Shown: positions 46,187 through 56,924 of the stretch, piece by piece
Numbering within the stretch: position 1 is the first letter of the stretch
Layout: each line of letters begins with the position of its first letter
Origin: an uncultured beta proteobacterium
GTDB lineage: Bacteria; Pseudomonadota; Gammaproteobacteria; Burkholderiales; Burkholderiaceae_E
DNA: 64,000 nucleotides
Direction of reading: 5' to 3'
NCBI GenBank assembly: GCA_903934295.1
Contig: CAIZNI010000003.1
Location: 1-64,000 of the forward strand
Program-made: the position numbers and the translations under genes
The notes under the pieces: model-generated
Told to the model about the DNA's origin: nothing
The model's input: only the letters and a program-made list of their open reading frames with translations
Database searches by the model: none

Positions 46187-47128
46187 ATGTGGGGATACAT
46201 CGGTCGCCGGATCCTGGCCACCATTCCGGTGCTGCTGATCGTTGCGCTGCTGGTTTTCATGATGCTGCGCTTCACGCCGGGCGATCCCGCAGCGGTGATC
46301 GCGGGTGATTCCGCGACCTCGGCGGACCTGGTGGAAATCCGCGCCAAGCTCGGGCTCGACCGCTCGGTGGTCACCCAGTTCGTCATCTGGTTCGGCAATG
46401 TCCTGCAGGGCGATTTCGGCGAGTCCTTCTTCTACAAGAAGACCGTCGCCTCGCTGATCGGCGACCGGCTCGAACCCACGCTCGCGCTGGCGGTGCTCAC
46501 CATCGTCCTGGCCACCCTGATCGCGGTGCCGTTGGGCACCCTGGCCGCCTACCGCCAGGGATCGTGGATCGATCGCAGCGTGATGGGTCTGTCGGTGATG
46601 GGCTTCTCGGTGCCGGTGTTCGTGGTCGGCTATTTGCTCATCCTGGTCTTTTCGCTGCAGTTCGGCTGGTTTCCGGTGCAGGGCTACCAGCGGCTGTCCG
46701 AAGGTTTCTGGGGCTTCCTGCACCGGCTGCTGCTGCCCTCGTTCACGCTGGCCATCGTCTATGTCGCGCTGCTGGCCCGCATGACGCGCACCAGCGTGCT
46801 GGAGGTGCTCAACGAGGACTATGTGCGCACCGCGCGGGCCAAGGGCCTGCCCGAGATCAAGGTGCTGATGTTTCATGCGCTGCGCAATGCTGCGGTGCCG
46901 ATCGTCACCGTGATCGGCATCGGCATCGCCGCGCTGCTGGGCGGCGTGGTGGTCACCGAGAGCGTCTTCAACATCCCGGGTCTGGGCCGTCTGACGGTCG
47001 ACGCGGTGCTGGCCCGCGACTACCCCACCGTCCAGGCGGTGATCCTGCTGTTTTCCTTTGCCTACGTGCTCATCAATCTGCTGATCGACCTGCTGTACAC
47101 GGTGCTCGATCCGCGCATTCGCTACTGA
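46187..47128 (+). CDS. ABC transporter permease (DppB/OppB type)
   Basis: A 313-residue permease with six predicted helices. It starts MWGYIGRRILATIPVLLIV, typical of DppB, and has the EAA loop near residue 210 (EVLNEDYVRTARAKGLPE). It pairs with the DppC-type permease 12 bp downstream. Start ATG 46187 with GGAG at 46177-46180; a TTG in frame five codons upstream is less likely. Confidence 0.92.
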   Translation: MWGYIGRRILATIPVLLIVALLVFMMLRFTPGDPAAVIAGDSATSADLVEIRAKLGLDRSVVTQFVIWFGNVLQGDFGESFFYKKTVASLIGDRLEPTLALAVLTIVLATLIAVPLGTLAAYRQGSWIDRSVMGLSVMGFSVPVFVVGYLLILVFSLQFGWFPVQGYQRLSEGFWGFLHRLLLPSFTLAIVYVALLARMTRTSVLEVLNEDYVRTARAKGLPEIKVLMFHALRNAAVPIVTVIGIGIAALLGGVVVTESVFNIPGLGRLTVDAVLARDYPTVQAVILLFSFAYVLINLLIDLLYTVLDPRIRY

Positions 47129-47140
47129 GGCTGCGCCCCC

Positions 47141-48067
47141 ATGACCGCTCTTGCTCCGCCCGCCATCGAGGCGCCCGCCGTCGCCGCCAGCAAGCCCGGC
47201 GTGCTGCGCCGACTGCTGCGCAACACCAGTGTGCTGATCGGCGGCGTGCTGGTGCTGGTGATCGTTCTCACCGGCCTTGCGGCGCCGCTGCTCACTTCCG
47301 CCGATCCGGCGGCGATCAATCCCAGCAACCGCAACAAGATGCCGGGCTTCGAGACCACCTCGCGCGACGACGAGGGCAACAAGATCACCCGGATCGCGGT
47401 GATGGGTACCGACAGTCTGGGCCGCGACATCTACACACGGGTCGTCTATGGCGCCCGCGTGTCGCTGGTGGTCGGGGTGTCGGTTGCGGTGGTGTCGGTG
47501 GCCATCGGCCTGTTCATCGGCTTGCTGGCCGGCTATTTCCGCTGGCTCGACGGGGTGGTGATGCGGGTGATGGACGGCCTGATGGCCATCCCTGCCATCC
47601 TGCTGGCGATCGCGCTGGTGTCGCTGTCGGGGGCGAGCCTGCTCACCGTGATCCTGGCGGTCACCATTCCCGAGGTACCGCGGGTGGTGCGGCTGGTGCG
47701 CTCGATCGTGCTGTCGATCCGCGAGGAACCCTACGTGGAGGCGGCGATCTCGGTCGGTACGCCGGTGGCCAAGGTGCTGTGGCGCCACGTGCTGCCCAAC
47801 ACCATCGCGCCGCTGATCGTCCAGGCAACCTTCATTGCCGGCGCGGCGATCCTGCTCGAGGCGATCCTGTCGTTCCTGGGCGTGGGCATCCCGCCCGAGA
47901 CCCCGACCTGGGGCAACATCATGGCCGAGGGCCGCAGCGTGTTCCAGATCTTCCCGCACAACATCCTCTATCCGGGCATGTTCCTCACCCTGACCGTGCT
48001 GGCCATCAATCTGCTGGGCGACGGTCTGCGCGACACGCTCGATCCCCGCATGTCCAAGAGGCTTTGA
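47141..48067 (+). CDS. ABC transporter permease (DppC/OppC type)
   Basis: A 308-residue permease partner of the DppB-type gene. The opening helix, the conserved MGTDSLGRDIYTRVVYGARVSL and the EAA loop (EEPYVEAAISVGTPVAKVL) mark it. It ends LLGDGLRDTLDPRM, the usual DppC end. The next gene starts one base after the stop. Confidence 0.92.
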   Translation: MTALAPPAIEAPAVAASKPGVLRRLLRNTSVLIGGVLVLVIVLTGLAAPLLTSADPAAINPSNRNKMPGFETTSRDDEGNKITRIAVMGTDSLGRDIYTRVVYGARVSLVVGVSVAVVSVAIGLFIGLLAGYFRWLDGVVMRVMDGLMAIPAILLAIALVSLSGASLLTVILAVTIPEVPRVVRLVRSIVLSIREEPYVEAAISVGTPVAKVLWRHVLPNTIAPLIVQATFIAGAAILLEAILSFLGVGIPPETPTWGNIMAEGRSVFQIFPHNILYPGMFLTLTVLAINLLGDGLRDTLDPRMSKRL

Positions 48068-48068
48068 G

Positions 48069-49733
48069 ATGAGCGCCGCACCCACCCCGGCCACTGGGCC
48101 GGTTCTCGAGATCAGCGGGCTGCGCATCGGGCTGCCCGCCGGTGGCGACCGCAGCGAAGCGGTTTCCGATGTCAGTTTCTCGGTCGCACCGGGCGAGATC
48201 GTCTGCCTGGTCGGCGAATCCGGTTCCGGCAAGTCGGTCATCGCGTTCTCGGCGATGGGCCTGCTGCCGCGCAACCTGCCGGTCAAGTCGGGCAGCATCT
48301 CCCTGCACGGCGAGAACCTGGTCGGCGCCAGCATCGAGCGGCTGCGTGAACTGCGCTGCACGCGGATGGGCATGATCTTCCAGGAGCCGATGACCGCGCT
48401 CAATCCGGTCATGCGCTGCGGCGACCAGATCGACGAGGTCCTGCGCGAGCACACCGGGCTGTCGCAGGCGGAACGCCGGCAGCGCATCATTGCGATGATC
48501 GAGCAGGTGCACCTGCCCGATCCGGTGCGCATGTTCGACTCCTACCCGCACCAGCTCTCGGGCGGGCAGCGCCAGCGGATCATGATCGCGATGGCGCTGA
48601 TCCTCGAGCCGTCGCTGCTGATCGCCGACGAGCCGACCACCGCGCTCGATGTCACCACCCAGGCCCAGATCCTCAAGCTGATCAAGGAACTGCAGGTCGA
48701 GCGTGGCACCGGGGTGCTGTTCATCACCCACGACTTCGGGGTGGTGGCCGAGATCGCCGATCGGGTGGCGGTTCTGCGCAACGGCGAACTGGTGGAAATG
48801 GGGCCGACCCAGCAGATCCTGACCGCTCCCCGGCATCCGTACACCAAGATGCTGATTGCCTCGGTGCCCAGTCATGATCCACCGGCTCGCGCCGCGGTGG
48901 CCAGTGGCGATGACCGGGTGGTGCTGCGCGCCGAGGGCCTGTCCAAGACCTATGGCAGCAGCGGACTGTTCGGGCGCGGGCGCAAGGTGGCGGCGGTGCG
49001 CGATGTTGCCTTCGACATCCGGCGCGGCGAGACCCTGGGCATCGTCGGCGAGTCGGGGTCGGGCAAGTCGACCGTCGCGCGCTGTGTGGCGCGCCTGATC
49101 GACCCCTCGGCGGGTCGCATCCTGCTGGCCGACACCGACATCGCCACCATGCCGGCGGGCCGTTTGCGCGAATTGCGTCGCAAGATCCAGATCATCTTCC
49201 AGGATCCCTACCGGTCACTGAACCCCCGGCGCACCGTCGGTCAGGCGATTGTCGAGGGGCCGATGAATTACGGCGCGTCCGCGGCCGAAGCGCTGGGCCG
49301 CGCCCGCAAGCTGATGGAACTGGTGCGCCTGGATCCCGATTCGCTCGACCGCTACCCGCACCAGTTTTCCGGTGGCCAGCGTCAGCGCATCTGCATCGCC
49401 CGGGCGCTCGCGATGGAGCCTGAGGTGCTGATCGCCGACGAGGCGGTCTCCGCGCTCGATGTCTCGGTCCAGGCCCAGGTGCTCAAGCTGCTCGAGGAGA
49501 TCCGCCATTCGCTGAATCTGGCGGTGCTGTTCATCACCCACGACCTGCGGGTGGCCGCGCAGATCTGCGACAAGGTGGCGGTGATGTCCAAGGGCGAGAT
49601 TGTTGAATACGGGTCGGCGGCGCAGGTGTTCGGCGCGCCGGTTCACGAATACACCCGCGCGCTGTTCGAGGCGGCACCGGGTCGGCACTTCCATTTCGGG
49701 GGAACCGAGGCGGCGTTGCCCGCACAGGGCTGA
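48069..49733 (+). CDS. Fused DppD-DppF-type ABC ATPase
   Basis: A 554-residue protein with two complete ABC ATPase domains, so one polypeptide supplies both nucleotide-binding sites of the transporter. Domain 1: Walker [30 protein letters not shown], switch His. Domain 2: [29 protein letters not shown]. The oligopeptide-type HPYT segment after domain 1 ([10 protein letters not shown]) is present. It is separated by 1 bp from the permease and followed 38 bp later by the second MlrC gene. Confidence 0.93.
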   Translation: MSAAPTPATGPVLEISGLRIGLPAGGDRSEAVSDVSFSVAPGEIVCLVGESGSGKSVIAFSAMGLLPRNLPVKSGSISLHGENLVGASIERLRELRCTRMGMIFQEPMTALNPVMRCGDQIDEVLREHTGLSQAERRQRIIAMIEQVHLPDPVRMFDSYPHQLSGGQRQRIMIAMALILEPSLLIADEPTTALDVTTQAQILKLIKELQVERGTGVLFITHDFGVVAEIADRVAVLRNGELVEMGPTQQILTAPRHPYTKMLIASVPSHDPPARAAVASGDDRVVLRAEGLSKTYGSSGLFGRGRKVAAVRDVAFDIRRGETLGIVGESGSGKSTVARCVARLIDPSAGRILLADTDIATMPAGRLRELRRKIQIIFQDPYRSLNPRRTVGQAIVEGPMNYGASAAEALGRARKLMELVRLDPDSLDRYPHQFSGGQRQRICIARALAMEPEVLIADEAVSALDVSVQAQVLKLLEEIRHSLNLAVLFITHDLRVAAQICDKVAVMSKGEIVEYGSAAQVFGAPVHEYTRALFEAAPGRHFHFGGTEAALPAQG

Positions 49734-49771
49734 GCCGCAGCCTGCCGGCCGCGGACGCCCGCCTTTCAGGA

Positions 49772-51232
49772 ATGACCATGCGTGTTTTCGCCGCCGCCCT
49801 GGGCACCGAGACCAATACCTTCTCACCCCTGCCCACCGGGCTGGATTCTTTCCGGTCGACCTGTTACTACCCGGCCGGACAGCACCCCGACGCCCCGCAG
49901 TTCGTGGCTGGCCCGCTGTGGGCGGCCCGCCAGCAGGCATCGGCCCGCGGCTGGACCCTGATCGAAGGCCTGGTCGCCTTCGCCTCGCCCGCCGGTCCGA
50001 CGACGCGGGTGGCCTACGAGACCCTGCGCGACGAACTGCTGGCCGATCTGCGCGCCGCGCTGCCGGTGGATCTGGTGCTGATCGGCATGCACGGGGCGAT
50101 GGTGGCCGACGGCTATGACGACTGCGAGGGCGATCTGCTGACGCGGGTGCGCGAAATGGTCGGTCCGCAGGTGGTGATCGGGGTCGAGATCGATCCGCAC
50201 ACGCACCTGTCGGCGGCGATGGTGGCCAGCGCCAGCCTGATCGTGGCCTTCAAGGAGTATCCGCACACCGATGTGTTCGAGCGCGGCGCCGATCTGGTCG
50301 ATCTGTGCGCGCGGATGCTGGCCGGCGAGATCCGGCCGGTGCCCGCGGTGTTCGACTGCCGGATGATCTCGGTGCTGCACACCAGCCGCGAACCGATGCG
50401 CGGGTTCGTCGACCGGATCCTCGCGCTCGAGGGGCGGGACGGCATCGTGTCGATCTCGCCGATTCATGGATTTCCCTGGGGCGACACGCCCGACATGGGC
50501 ACCCGGGTGCTGGTCTACGCCGACGGCGATCCGGCGGTGGCCCGCGCGATGGCGCAGCGCCTGGGCGAGGAGATCATCGGGTTTCGCGATCGCCTGTCGC
50601 CCGATCCGCTGGGCATCGACGAGGCCATCAGTGCGGCGCTGGCGCAGGCCCGCGGCCCGGTCGTGCTGGCCGATGCCGCCGACAACTCCGGCGGTGGCGC
50701 GCCCAACGACTCCACCTTCGTGCTGCGCCGCCTGCTCGAGCGCGGTGTCGAGTCGGCGGCACTGGGCCCGCTGTGGGATCCGGTGGCGGTGTCGATCTGC
50801 TTCAACGCCGGGGAGGGCGCGCGGCTGGCGCTGCGCATCGGCGGCAAGATCAGTCCGATGTCGGGCGACCCGATCGACGCCGATGTGCAGGTGCTGCGCC
50901 TTCAGCGCTCGCTGATGATGACCGGACTGGGCGGGGCTCCGACCGGGCTGGGCGACTCGGCGCTGATCCAGGTGGGCGGCGTCCAGGTGCTGCTCACCAC
51001 GCTGCGCCAGCAGGCGATGGGGGTCGACATGTTCACCCGGATGGGCTGCGATCTGACCAGCCGGCATCTGGTGGTGGTCAAGTCATCGCAGCACTTCCAC
51101 GCGTCGTATTCGACGCTGGCCAGCCGGATCATCTACATCGACGGGCCGGGGACCCTGACCAGCGATCTGGGCTCGCTGCCCTTTCGCCGGGTGCAGCGGC
51201 CCAAGTGGGGCATCGGCTCGGATCTGCGCTAG
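49772..51232 (+). CDS. MlrC-family (peptidase M81) hydrolase, copy 2
   Basis: A 486-residue second member of the microcystinase C-like family, in the transporter operon. The opening ALGTETNTFSP and metal-site candidates IGMHGAMVAD, VEIDPHTHLS (Asp, His) and EYPHTD (His) parallel those of copy 1, while the rest is quite divergent. Conserved NSGGGAPND loop. A transporter placed between two such enzymes suggests import and cleavage of a shared compound; substrate unknown. Confidence 0.88.
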   Translation: MTMRVFAAALGTETNTFSPLPTGLDSFRSTCYYPAGQHPDAPQFVAGPLWAARQQASARGWTLIEGLVAFASPAGPTTRVAYETLRDELLADLRAALPVDLVLIGMHGAMVADGYDDCEGDLLTRVREMVGPQVVIGVEIDPHTHLSAAMVASASLIVAFKEYPHTDVFERGADLVDLCARMLAGEIRPVPAVFDCRMISVLHTSREPMRGFVDRILALEGRDGIVSISPIHGFPWGDTPDMGTRVLVYADGDPAVARAMAQRLGEEIIGFRDRLSPDPLGIDEAISAALAQARGPVVLADAADNSGGGAPNDSTFVLRRLLERGVESAALGPLWDPVAVSICFNAGEGARLALRIGGKISPMSGDPIDADVQVLRLQRSLMMTGLGGAPTGLGDSALIQVGGVQVLLTTLRQQAMGVDMFTRMGCDLTSRHLVVVKSSQHFHASYSTLASRIIYIDGPGTLTSDLGSLPFRRVQRPKWGIGSDLR

Positions 51233-51289
51233 CCGCCCGGACCGCAGCCTGCGCCGACCGCGCGGTCGGCGCCTGGGAACGGCCGGTTC

Positions 51290-52813
51290 CTAGACCGGCA
51301 CCACCGGGATGCCGGCGATTCGCGCGCGCCATTCCTTCGGGCCGGTCTCGTGCACCGAGACCCCGTTGGAATCGACCGCCACCGTGACCGGCATGTCGCT
51401 GACCTCGAACTCGTAGATCGCTTCCATGCCCAGGTCGGCGAAGCCCACCACTTTCGCGCCGCGGATCGCCTTCGAGACCAGGTAGGCCGCGCCGCCCACC
51501 GCCATCAGGTAGGCGCTGCGGTGCCGGCGGATCGCCTCGATCGCGACCGGTCCGCGCTCGGCCTTGCCGATCATCGCGATCAGGCCGGTGCGGGCCAGCA
51601 TCATCTCGGTGAACTTGTCCATGCGGGTGGCGGTGGTCGGGCCGGCGGGGCCGACGACCTCGTCACGCACCGGATCGACCGGGCCGACGTAGTAGATGAC
51701 CCGGTTGGCAAACTCGACCGGCAGCGGTTCGCCGCGCGCGAGCATGTCCTGGATCCGGGCATGGGCCGCGTCGCGTCCGGTGAGCATCCGGCCCGACAGC
51801 AGCAGCGTCTGGCCCGGGGTCCATGAGGCGACTTCCTCGCGGGTGAGGGTGTCCAGATCGACCCGCCGGCTGCGCTCATAGTCCGGGGCCCAGTGAACAT
51901 CGGGCCACTCGGACAGCGAAGGCGGCTCGACGAAGGCGGGGCCGGAACCGTCGAGCACGAAATGGGCGTGCCGGGTGGCCGCGCAGTTCGGGATCATCGC
52001 CAGCGGCTTGGAGGCGGCGTGCGTCGGGAACAGCGCGATCTTGACATCCAGAACAGTGCTCAGGCCGCCCAGGCCCTGGGCGCCGATGCCCAGCGCATTG
52101 ACCTTCTGGTAGAGCTCGATGCGCATCTCTTCCAGCTTGCTCGACGGGCCGCGGGCGAGCAGCTCGTGCATGTCGAGCGGCTCCATCAGCGCCTCCTTGG
52201 CCATCATCATGGCCTTCTCGGCGGTGCCGCCGATGCCGATGCCCAGCATGCCGGGCGGGCACCATCCCGCGCCCATGGTGGGCACTGTCTTGAGCACCCA
52301 GTCGACCACCGAGTCCGACGGGTTGAGCATGACGAACTTGCTCTTGTTCTCGGAGCCGCCGCCCTTGGCGGCGACCGTCACTTCCACGGTGTTGCCCGGC
52401 ACGATCTCCATGTGGATGACCGCCGGGGTGTTGTCGCGGGTGTTCTTGCGTTCGAACTCCGGATCGGCCACCACCGAGGCGCGCAGCACGTTGTCCGGGT
52501 TCAGGTAGCCGCGGCGCACGCCCTCGTTCACCGCATCGGTGAGCGAGCCGCTGAAGCCCTGCCAGCGCACATCCATGCCCACCTTGAGGTAGACGTTGAC
52601 GATGCCGGTGTCCTGGCACAGCGGGCGCCGCCCCTCGGCGCACAGGCGCGAGTTGGTGAGGATCTGGGCGATCGCGTCGCGCGCGGCCGGGCTCTGCTCG
52701 GTTTCATAGGCGCGCGCCAGGTGACGGATGTAGTCGACCGGGTGGTAGTAGGAGATGTACTGCAACGCGGCGGAAACCGACTCGACGAGGTCGTCCTGCT
52801 TGATCACGGTCAT
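51290..52813 (-). CDS. fumA: Fumarate hydratase, class I (4Fe-4S)
   Basis: A 507-residue class I fumarase that interconverts fumarate and malate. Cluster ligands appear in PLCQDTG, NCAATRHAHF and GAGWCPPGM. N-terminal and C-terminal domains are both present (GPTTATRMDKF and KAERGPVAIEAIRRHRSAYLMAVGGAAYLVS). It depends on an oxygen-sensitive cluster, so is likely supplied by the Isc system. Single gene with its own context. The symbol fumA is by class; fumB-like function is equally possible. Confidence 0.93.
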   Translation of the reverse strand: MTVIKQDDLVESVSAALQYISYYHPVDYIRHLARAYETEQSPAARDAIAQILTNSRLCAEGRRPLCQDTGIVNVYLKVGMDVRWQGFSGSLTDAVNEGVRRGYLNPDNVLRASVVADPEFERKNTRDNTPAVIHMEIVPGNTVEVTVAAKGGGSENKSKFVMLNPSDSVVDWVLKTVPTMGAGWCPPGMLGIGIGGTAEKAMMMAKEALMEPLDMHELLARGPSSKLEEMRIELYQKVNALGIGAQGLGGLSTVLDVKIALFPTHAASKPLAMIPNCAATRHAHFVLDGSGPAFVEPPSLSEWPDVHWAPDYERSRRVDLDTLTREEVASWTPGQTLLLSGRMLTGRDAAHARIQDMLARGEPLPVEFANRVIYYVGPVDPVRDEVVGPAGPTTATRMDKFTEMMLARTGLIAMIGKAERGPVAIEAIRRHRSAYLMAVGGAAYLVSKAIRGAKVVGFADLGMEAIYEFEVSDMPVTVAVDSNGVSVHETGPKEWRARIAGIPVVPV

Positions 52814-52853
52814 GGCGTGTGCTTTCGGGAGAGGGGGCGGGCCGGGGCCCGGT

Positions 52854-53444
52854 TCAGTGATGAGGGCGATTGCGGGCGCCGTCGTTCTGCGTCTGCGTCA
52901 TCACGCGGTCGATCATCGCGATAGCCAGCGCCGAGACGAGAAAGAGCGTGTGGATCACGCTTTGCCAGAGCAGGGTCTTGTCGGGCAGCGTGCCTGCCGA
53001 GATGAAGGTCTTGAGCAGGTGGATCGACGAGATGCCGATGATCGCGGTGCCCAGCTTGACCTTGAGCACATTGGCGTTCACATGCGAGAGCCATTCCGGC
53101 TGGTCGGGGTGGCCCTCCAGGCGCAGCCGCGACACGAAGGTCTCGTAACCGCCGATGATCACCATGATCAGCAGGTTGGAGATCATCACCACATCGATCA
53201 GCGACAAGACGACGATCATGATCACCGTCTCCTTGTTGCGCTCGACGATGCCCAGCCGGCTGATGGTGGCGTCCAGCGCGGCCGGATTCCACAGCAGTTC
53301 GACCAGGTGAATGAGTTCCTCGACGAACAGGAACACATAGACGACCTGGGCGACGATCAGGCCCAGGTAGAGCGGCAGTTGCAGCCAGCGGCTGGCGAAG
53401 ATCAGCCGGGGCAGGAAGGTCAGGGGCTTTTTCTCATCGTTCAT
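52854..53444 (-). CDS. UPF0114/YqhA-family membrane protein
   Basis: A 196-residue protein of the UPF0114 (TIGR00645) family with about four membrane helices. The stretch LPRLIFASRWLQLPLYLGLIVAQ and VMISNLLIMVIIGGYETFVSRL are diagnostic, and HVNANVLKVKLGTAIIGISSIHLL follows. No function is established. It lies 41 bp after fumA in the same direction in the minus-strand order. Confidence 0.88.
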   Translation of the reverse strand: MNDEKKPLTFLPRLIFASRWLQLPLYLGLIVAQVVYVFLFVEELIHLVELLWNPAALDATISRLGIVERNKETVIMIVVLSLIDVVMISNLLIMVIIGGYETFVSRLRLEGHPDQPEWLSHVNANVLKVKLGTAIIGISSIHLLKTFISAGTLPDKTLLWQSVIHTLFLVSALAIAMIDRVMTQTQNDGARNRPHH

Positions 53445-53639
53445 GCGGGCTGCCGGTGGGTAAGACGAACCGGGATTTTATCGGAATTGCATGACCGGGC
53501 CGTGAGCGTCGGCCACTGACCCGTGCCGACCCGCGCCGACCCGCGCCCGTAAGCCGGCTGTCAGCGAGCCCCGGTAATTTGAGACAATGACAAGCCGCCG
53601 TCGAGCGGATTTCATGACAACGGACATCAGGAGACGAAC

Positions 53640-55622
<1,983 letters not shown>

Positions 55623-55681
55623 GGTAGACGATCGAGGGGCAGGAGCCGAAGAGTTCCGCGCCTTGGAGGGGGAGATGCAGG

Positions 55682-55966
55682 ATGTTGGACTGGTTGGCGC
55701 TCCTGAAGGGGCTGGTCGAGTTTGCTGCTTTCCTGCTGCTCGCGCAGGGCGGCATCTATCTGCTCAGCTTTGGCGGGCACGAGAACAACGCCGTCTACCG
55801 GGCGGTGCGCTTTCTCACCTCGCCGGTCACGCGGGTGGTTCGCCTGATCACGCCGGCGCGGGTCGGCGACCGGCATCTGCCGCTGGTGGCCTTCTTCCTG
55901 CTGTTCTGGATCTGGATCCTGGTTTTCGACGGCATCCGTCTGATGCCCCGGGCACCCGGAGCCTGA
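55682..55966 (+). CDS. Small membrane protein (YggT-like pattern, function unknown)
   Basis: A 94-residue protein with two hydrophobic helices (near residues 5-28 and 68-86) and a central segment FLTSPVTRVVRLITPARVGDRHL. The middle part resembles a YggT-type loop, but this is by eye. Start ATG 55682 has GAGATGCAGG upstream. Co-oriented with the TPR gene 4 bp after its stop, so likely one operon. Confidence 0.7.
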   Translation: MLDWLALLKGLVEFAAFLLLAQGGIYLLSFGGHENNAVYRAVRFLTSPVTRVVRLITPARVGDRHLPLVAFFLLFWIWILVFDGIRLMPRAPGA

Positions 55967-55970
55967 CGCC

Positions 55971-56543
55971 GTGATGCCTTTTCTCGCGGGCTGGTTCCAT
56001 CGGCAGATGGCCATCTGGGCCTTCCTGCTGGGTCGTCGCGAGAGGGCGCTCGCGCACTGGGCCGCGGTTCGCCGCCTGCGCCCCCGTGACGCCGAGGTCC
56101 CTGCCACCATCGCCCATGTGCTCGCCGCCGGCGGCCGCCGGGATCTGGCCATTGCAGCGCTCGAGGAGTCGCTCGCGCTGAACCCCGATTCGGCGGCTGT
56201 CTGGTTCAACCTCGGTTTCCTGCAGCAGGAAGAGGGTCTGAACGAAGCGTCGGTGCTTGCCTTCGACCGGGCCCTGGCACTGGATGAAAAGCTCGATCGG
56301 GCCTGGTACGGCAAGGCCCTGTCGCTGATCCGGCTCGGTCGCGTCGAGGAGGCGATCCCGCTGCTCAAGCGCAACACCGAACTGCAGCCGATGAGTCCGT
56401 TCGGCTGGTATCAGCTCGGTCATGCCTATGTCCGGATCGGTCAGGCCGACCGGGCGCGACGGGTGATCCGCAAGCTGTTCGAGTTCGAGCCGCAGGTGGC
56501 CCGGCAACTCGAACGCGAGACCGGCCTGCAGGCAGCCGACTGA
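55971..56543 (+). CDS. Tetratricopeptide-repeat protein
   Basis: A 190-residue protein with an N-terminal hydrophobic stretch (MAIWAFLLGRRERALAHWAAV) and at least three TPR units (near residues 40-75, 76-110 and 111-145; e.g. AVWFNLGFLQQEEGLNEASVLAFDRALALDEKL). TPR proteins are protein-interaction scaffolds; no partner is apparent. It sits between the small membrane protein and the symporter pair. Confidence 0.88.
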   Translation: MMPFLAGWFHRQMAIWAFLLGRRERALAHWAAVRRLRPRDAEVPATIAHVLAAGGRRDLAIAALEESLALNPDSAAVWFNLGFLQQEEGLNEASVLAFDRALALDEKLDRAWYGKALSLIRLGRVEEAIPLLKRNTELQPMSPFGWYQLGHAYVRIGQADRARRVIRKLFEFEPQVARQLERETGLQAAD

Positions 56544-56660
56544 GTTTGACAGCGCTCCGGCGCCAAAGGCCCCAGGGCAGGAGGAGACGACGACAACGAC
56601 AGGCCGACGCGATCCCGGACCGGCAAACGGTCATTCTTGAATTCCAAAGAGGAGGAGCCC

Positions 56661-56924
56661 ATGCAGCTCACAGCGAGACATCAGGAGTACTGGAAAAAGA
56701 CGCTGAACATCACCGCCATCCTGATGGTGGTCTGGTTCGTCGCGACTTTCGTGCTGGGCTATTACGCCCGCGATCTCAATTTCGATTTCTTCGGCTGGCC
56801 GTTTTCCTTCTACATGGCGGCCCAGGGTTCCCTGGTCATCTATGTCGTGATCATCTGGTTCTATGCACGCTACATGAACAACCTCGACCACGAATACGGT
56901 GTCGATGAAGGAGATGACGAATGA
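56661..56924 (+). CDS. DUF4212 small subunit of a sodium:solute symporter
   Basis: An 87-residue protein with two membrane helices. It shows the DUF4212 pattern YWKKTLNITAILMVVWFVATF and FDFFGWPFSFYMAAQGSLVIYVVIIWFYA. It always accompanies a large SSS-family symporter subunit; here the next gene starts inside its stop codon (ATGA overlap at 56921). Start chosen is ATG 56661 with GAGGAGG upstream. Confidence 0.92.
   Translation: MQLTARHQEYWKKTLNITAILMVVWFVATFVLGYYARDLNFDFFGWPFSFYMAAQGSLVIYVVIIWFYARYMNNLDHEYGVDEGDDE

Noticed and set aside
46133-48532. A 799-codon minus-strand frame opposite the permease genes
   Set aside because: His/Asp/Gln/Arg-rich antisense shadow without domain features.
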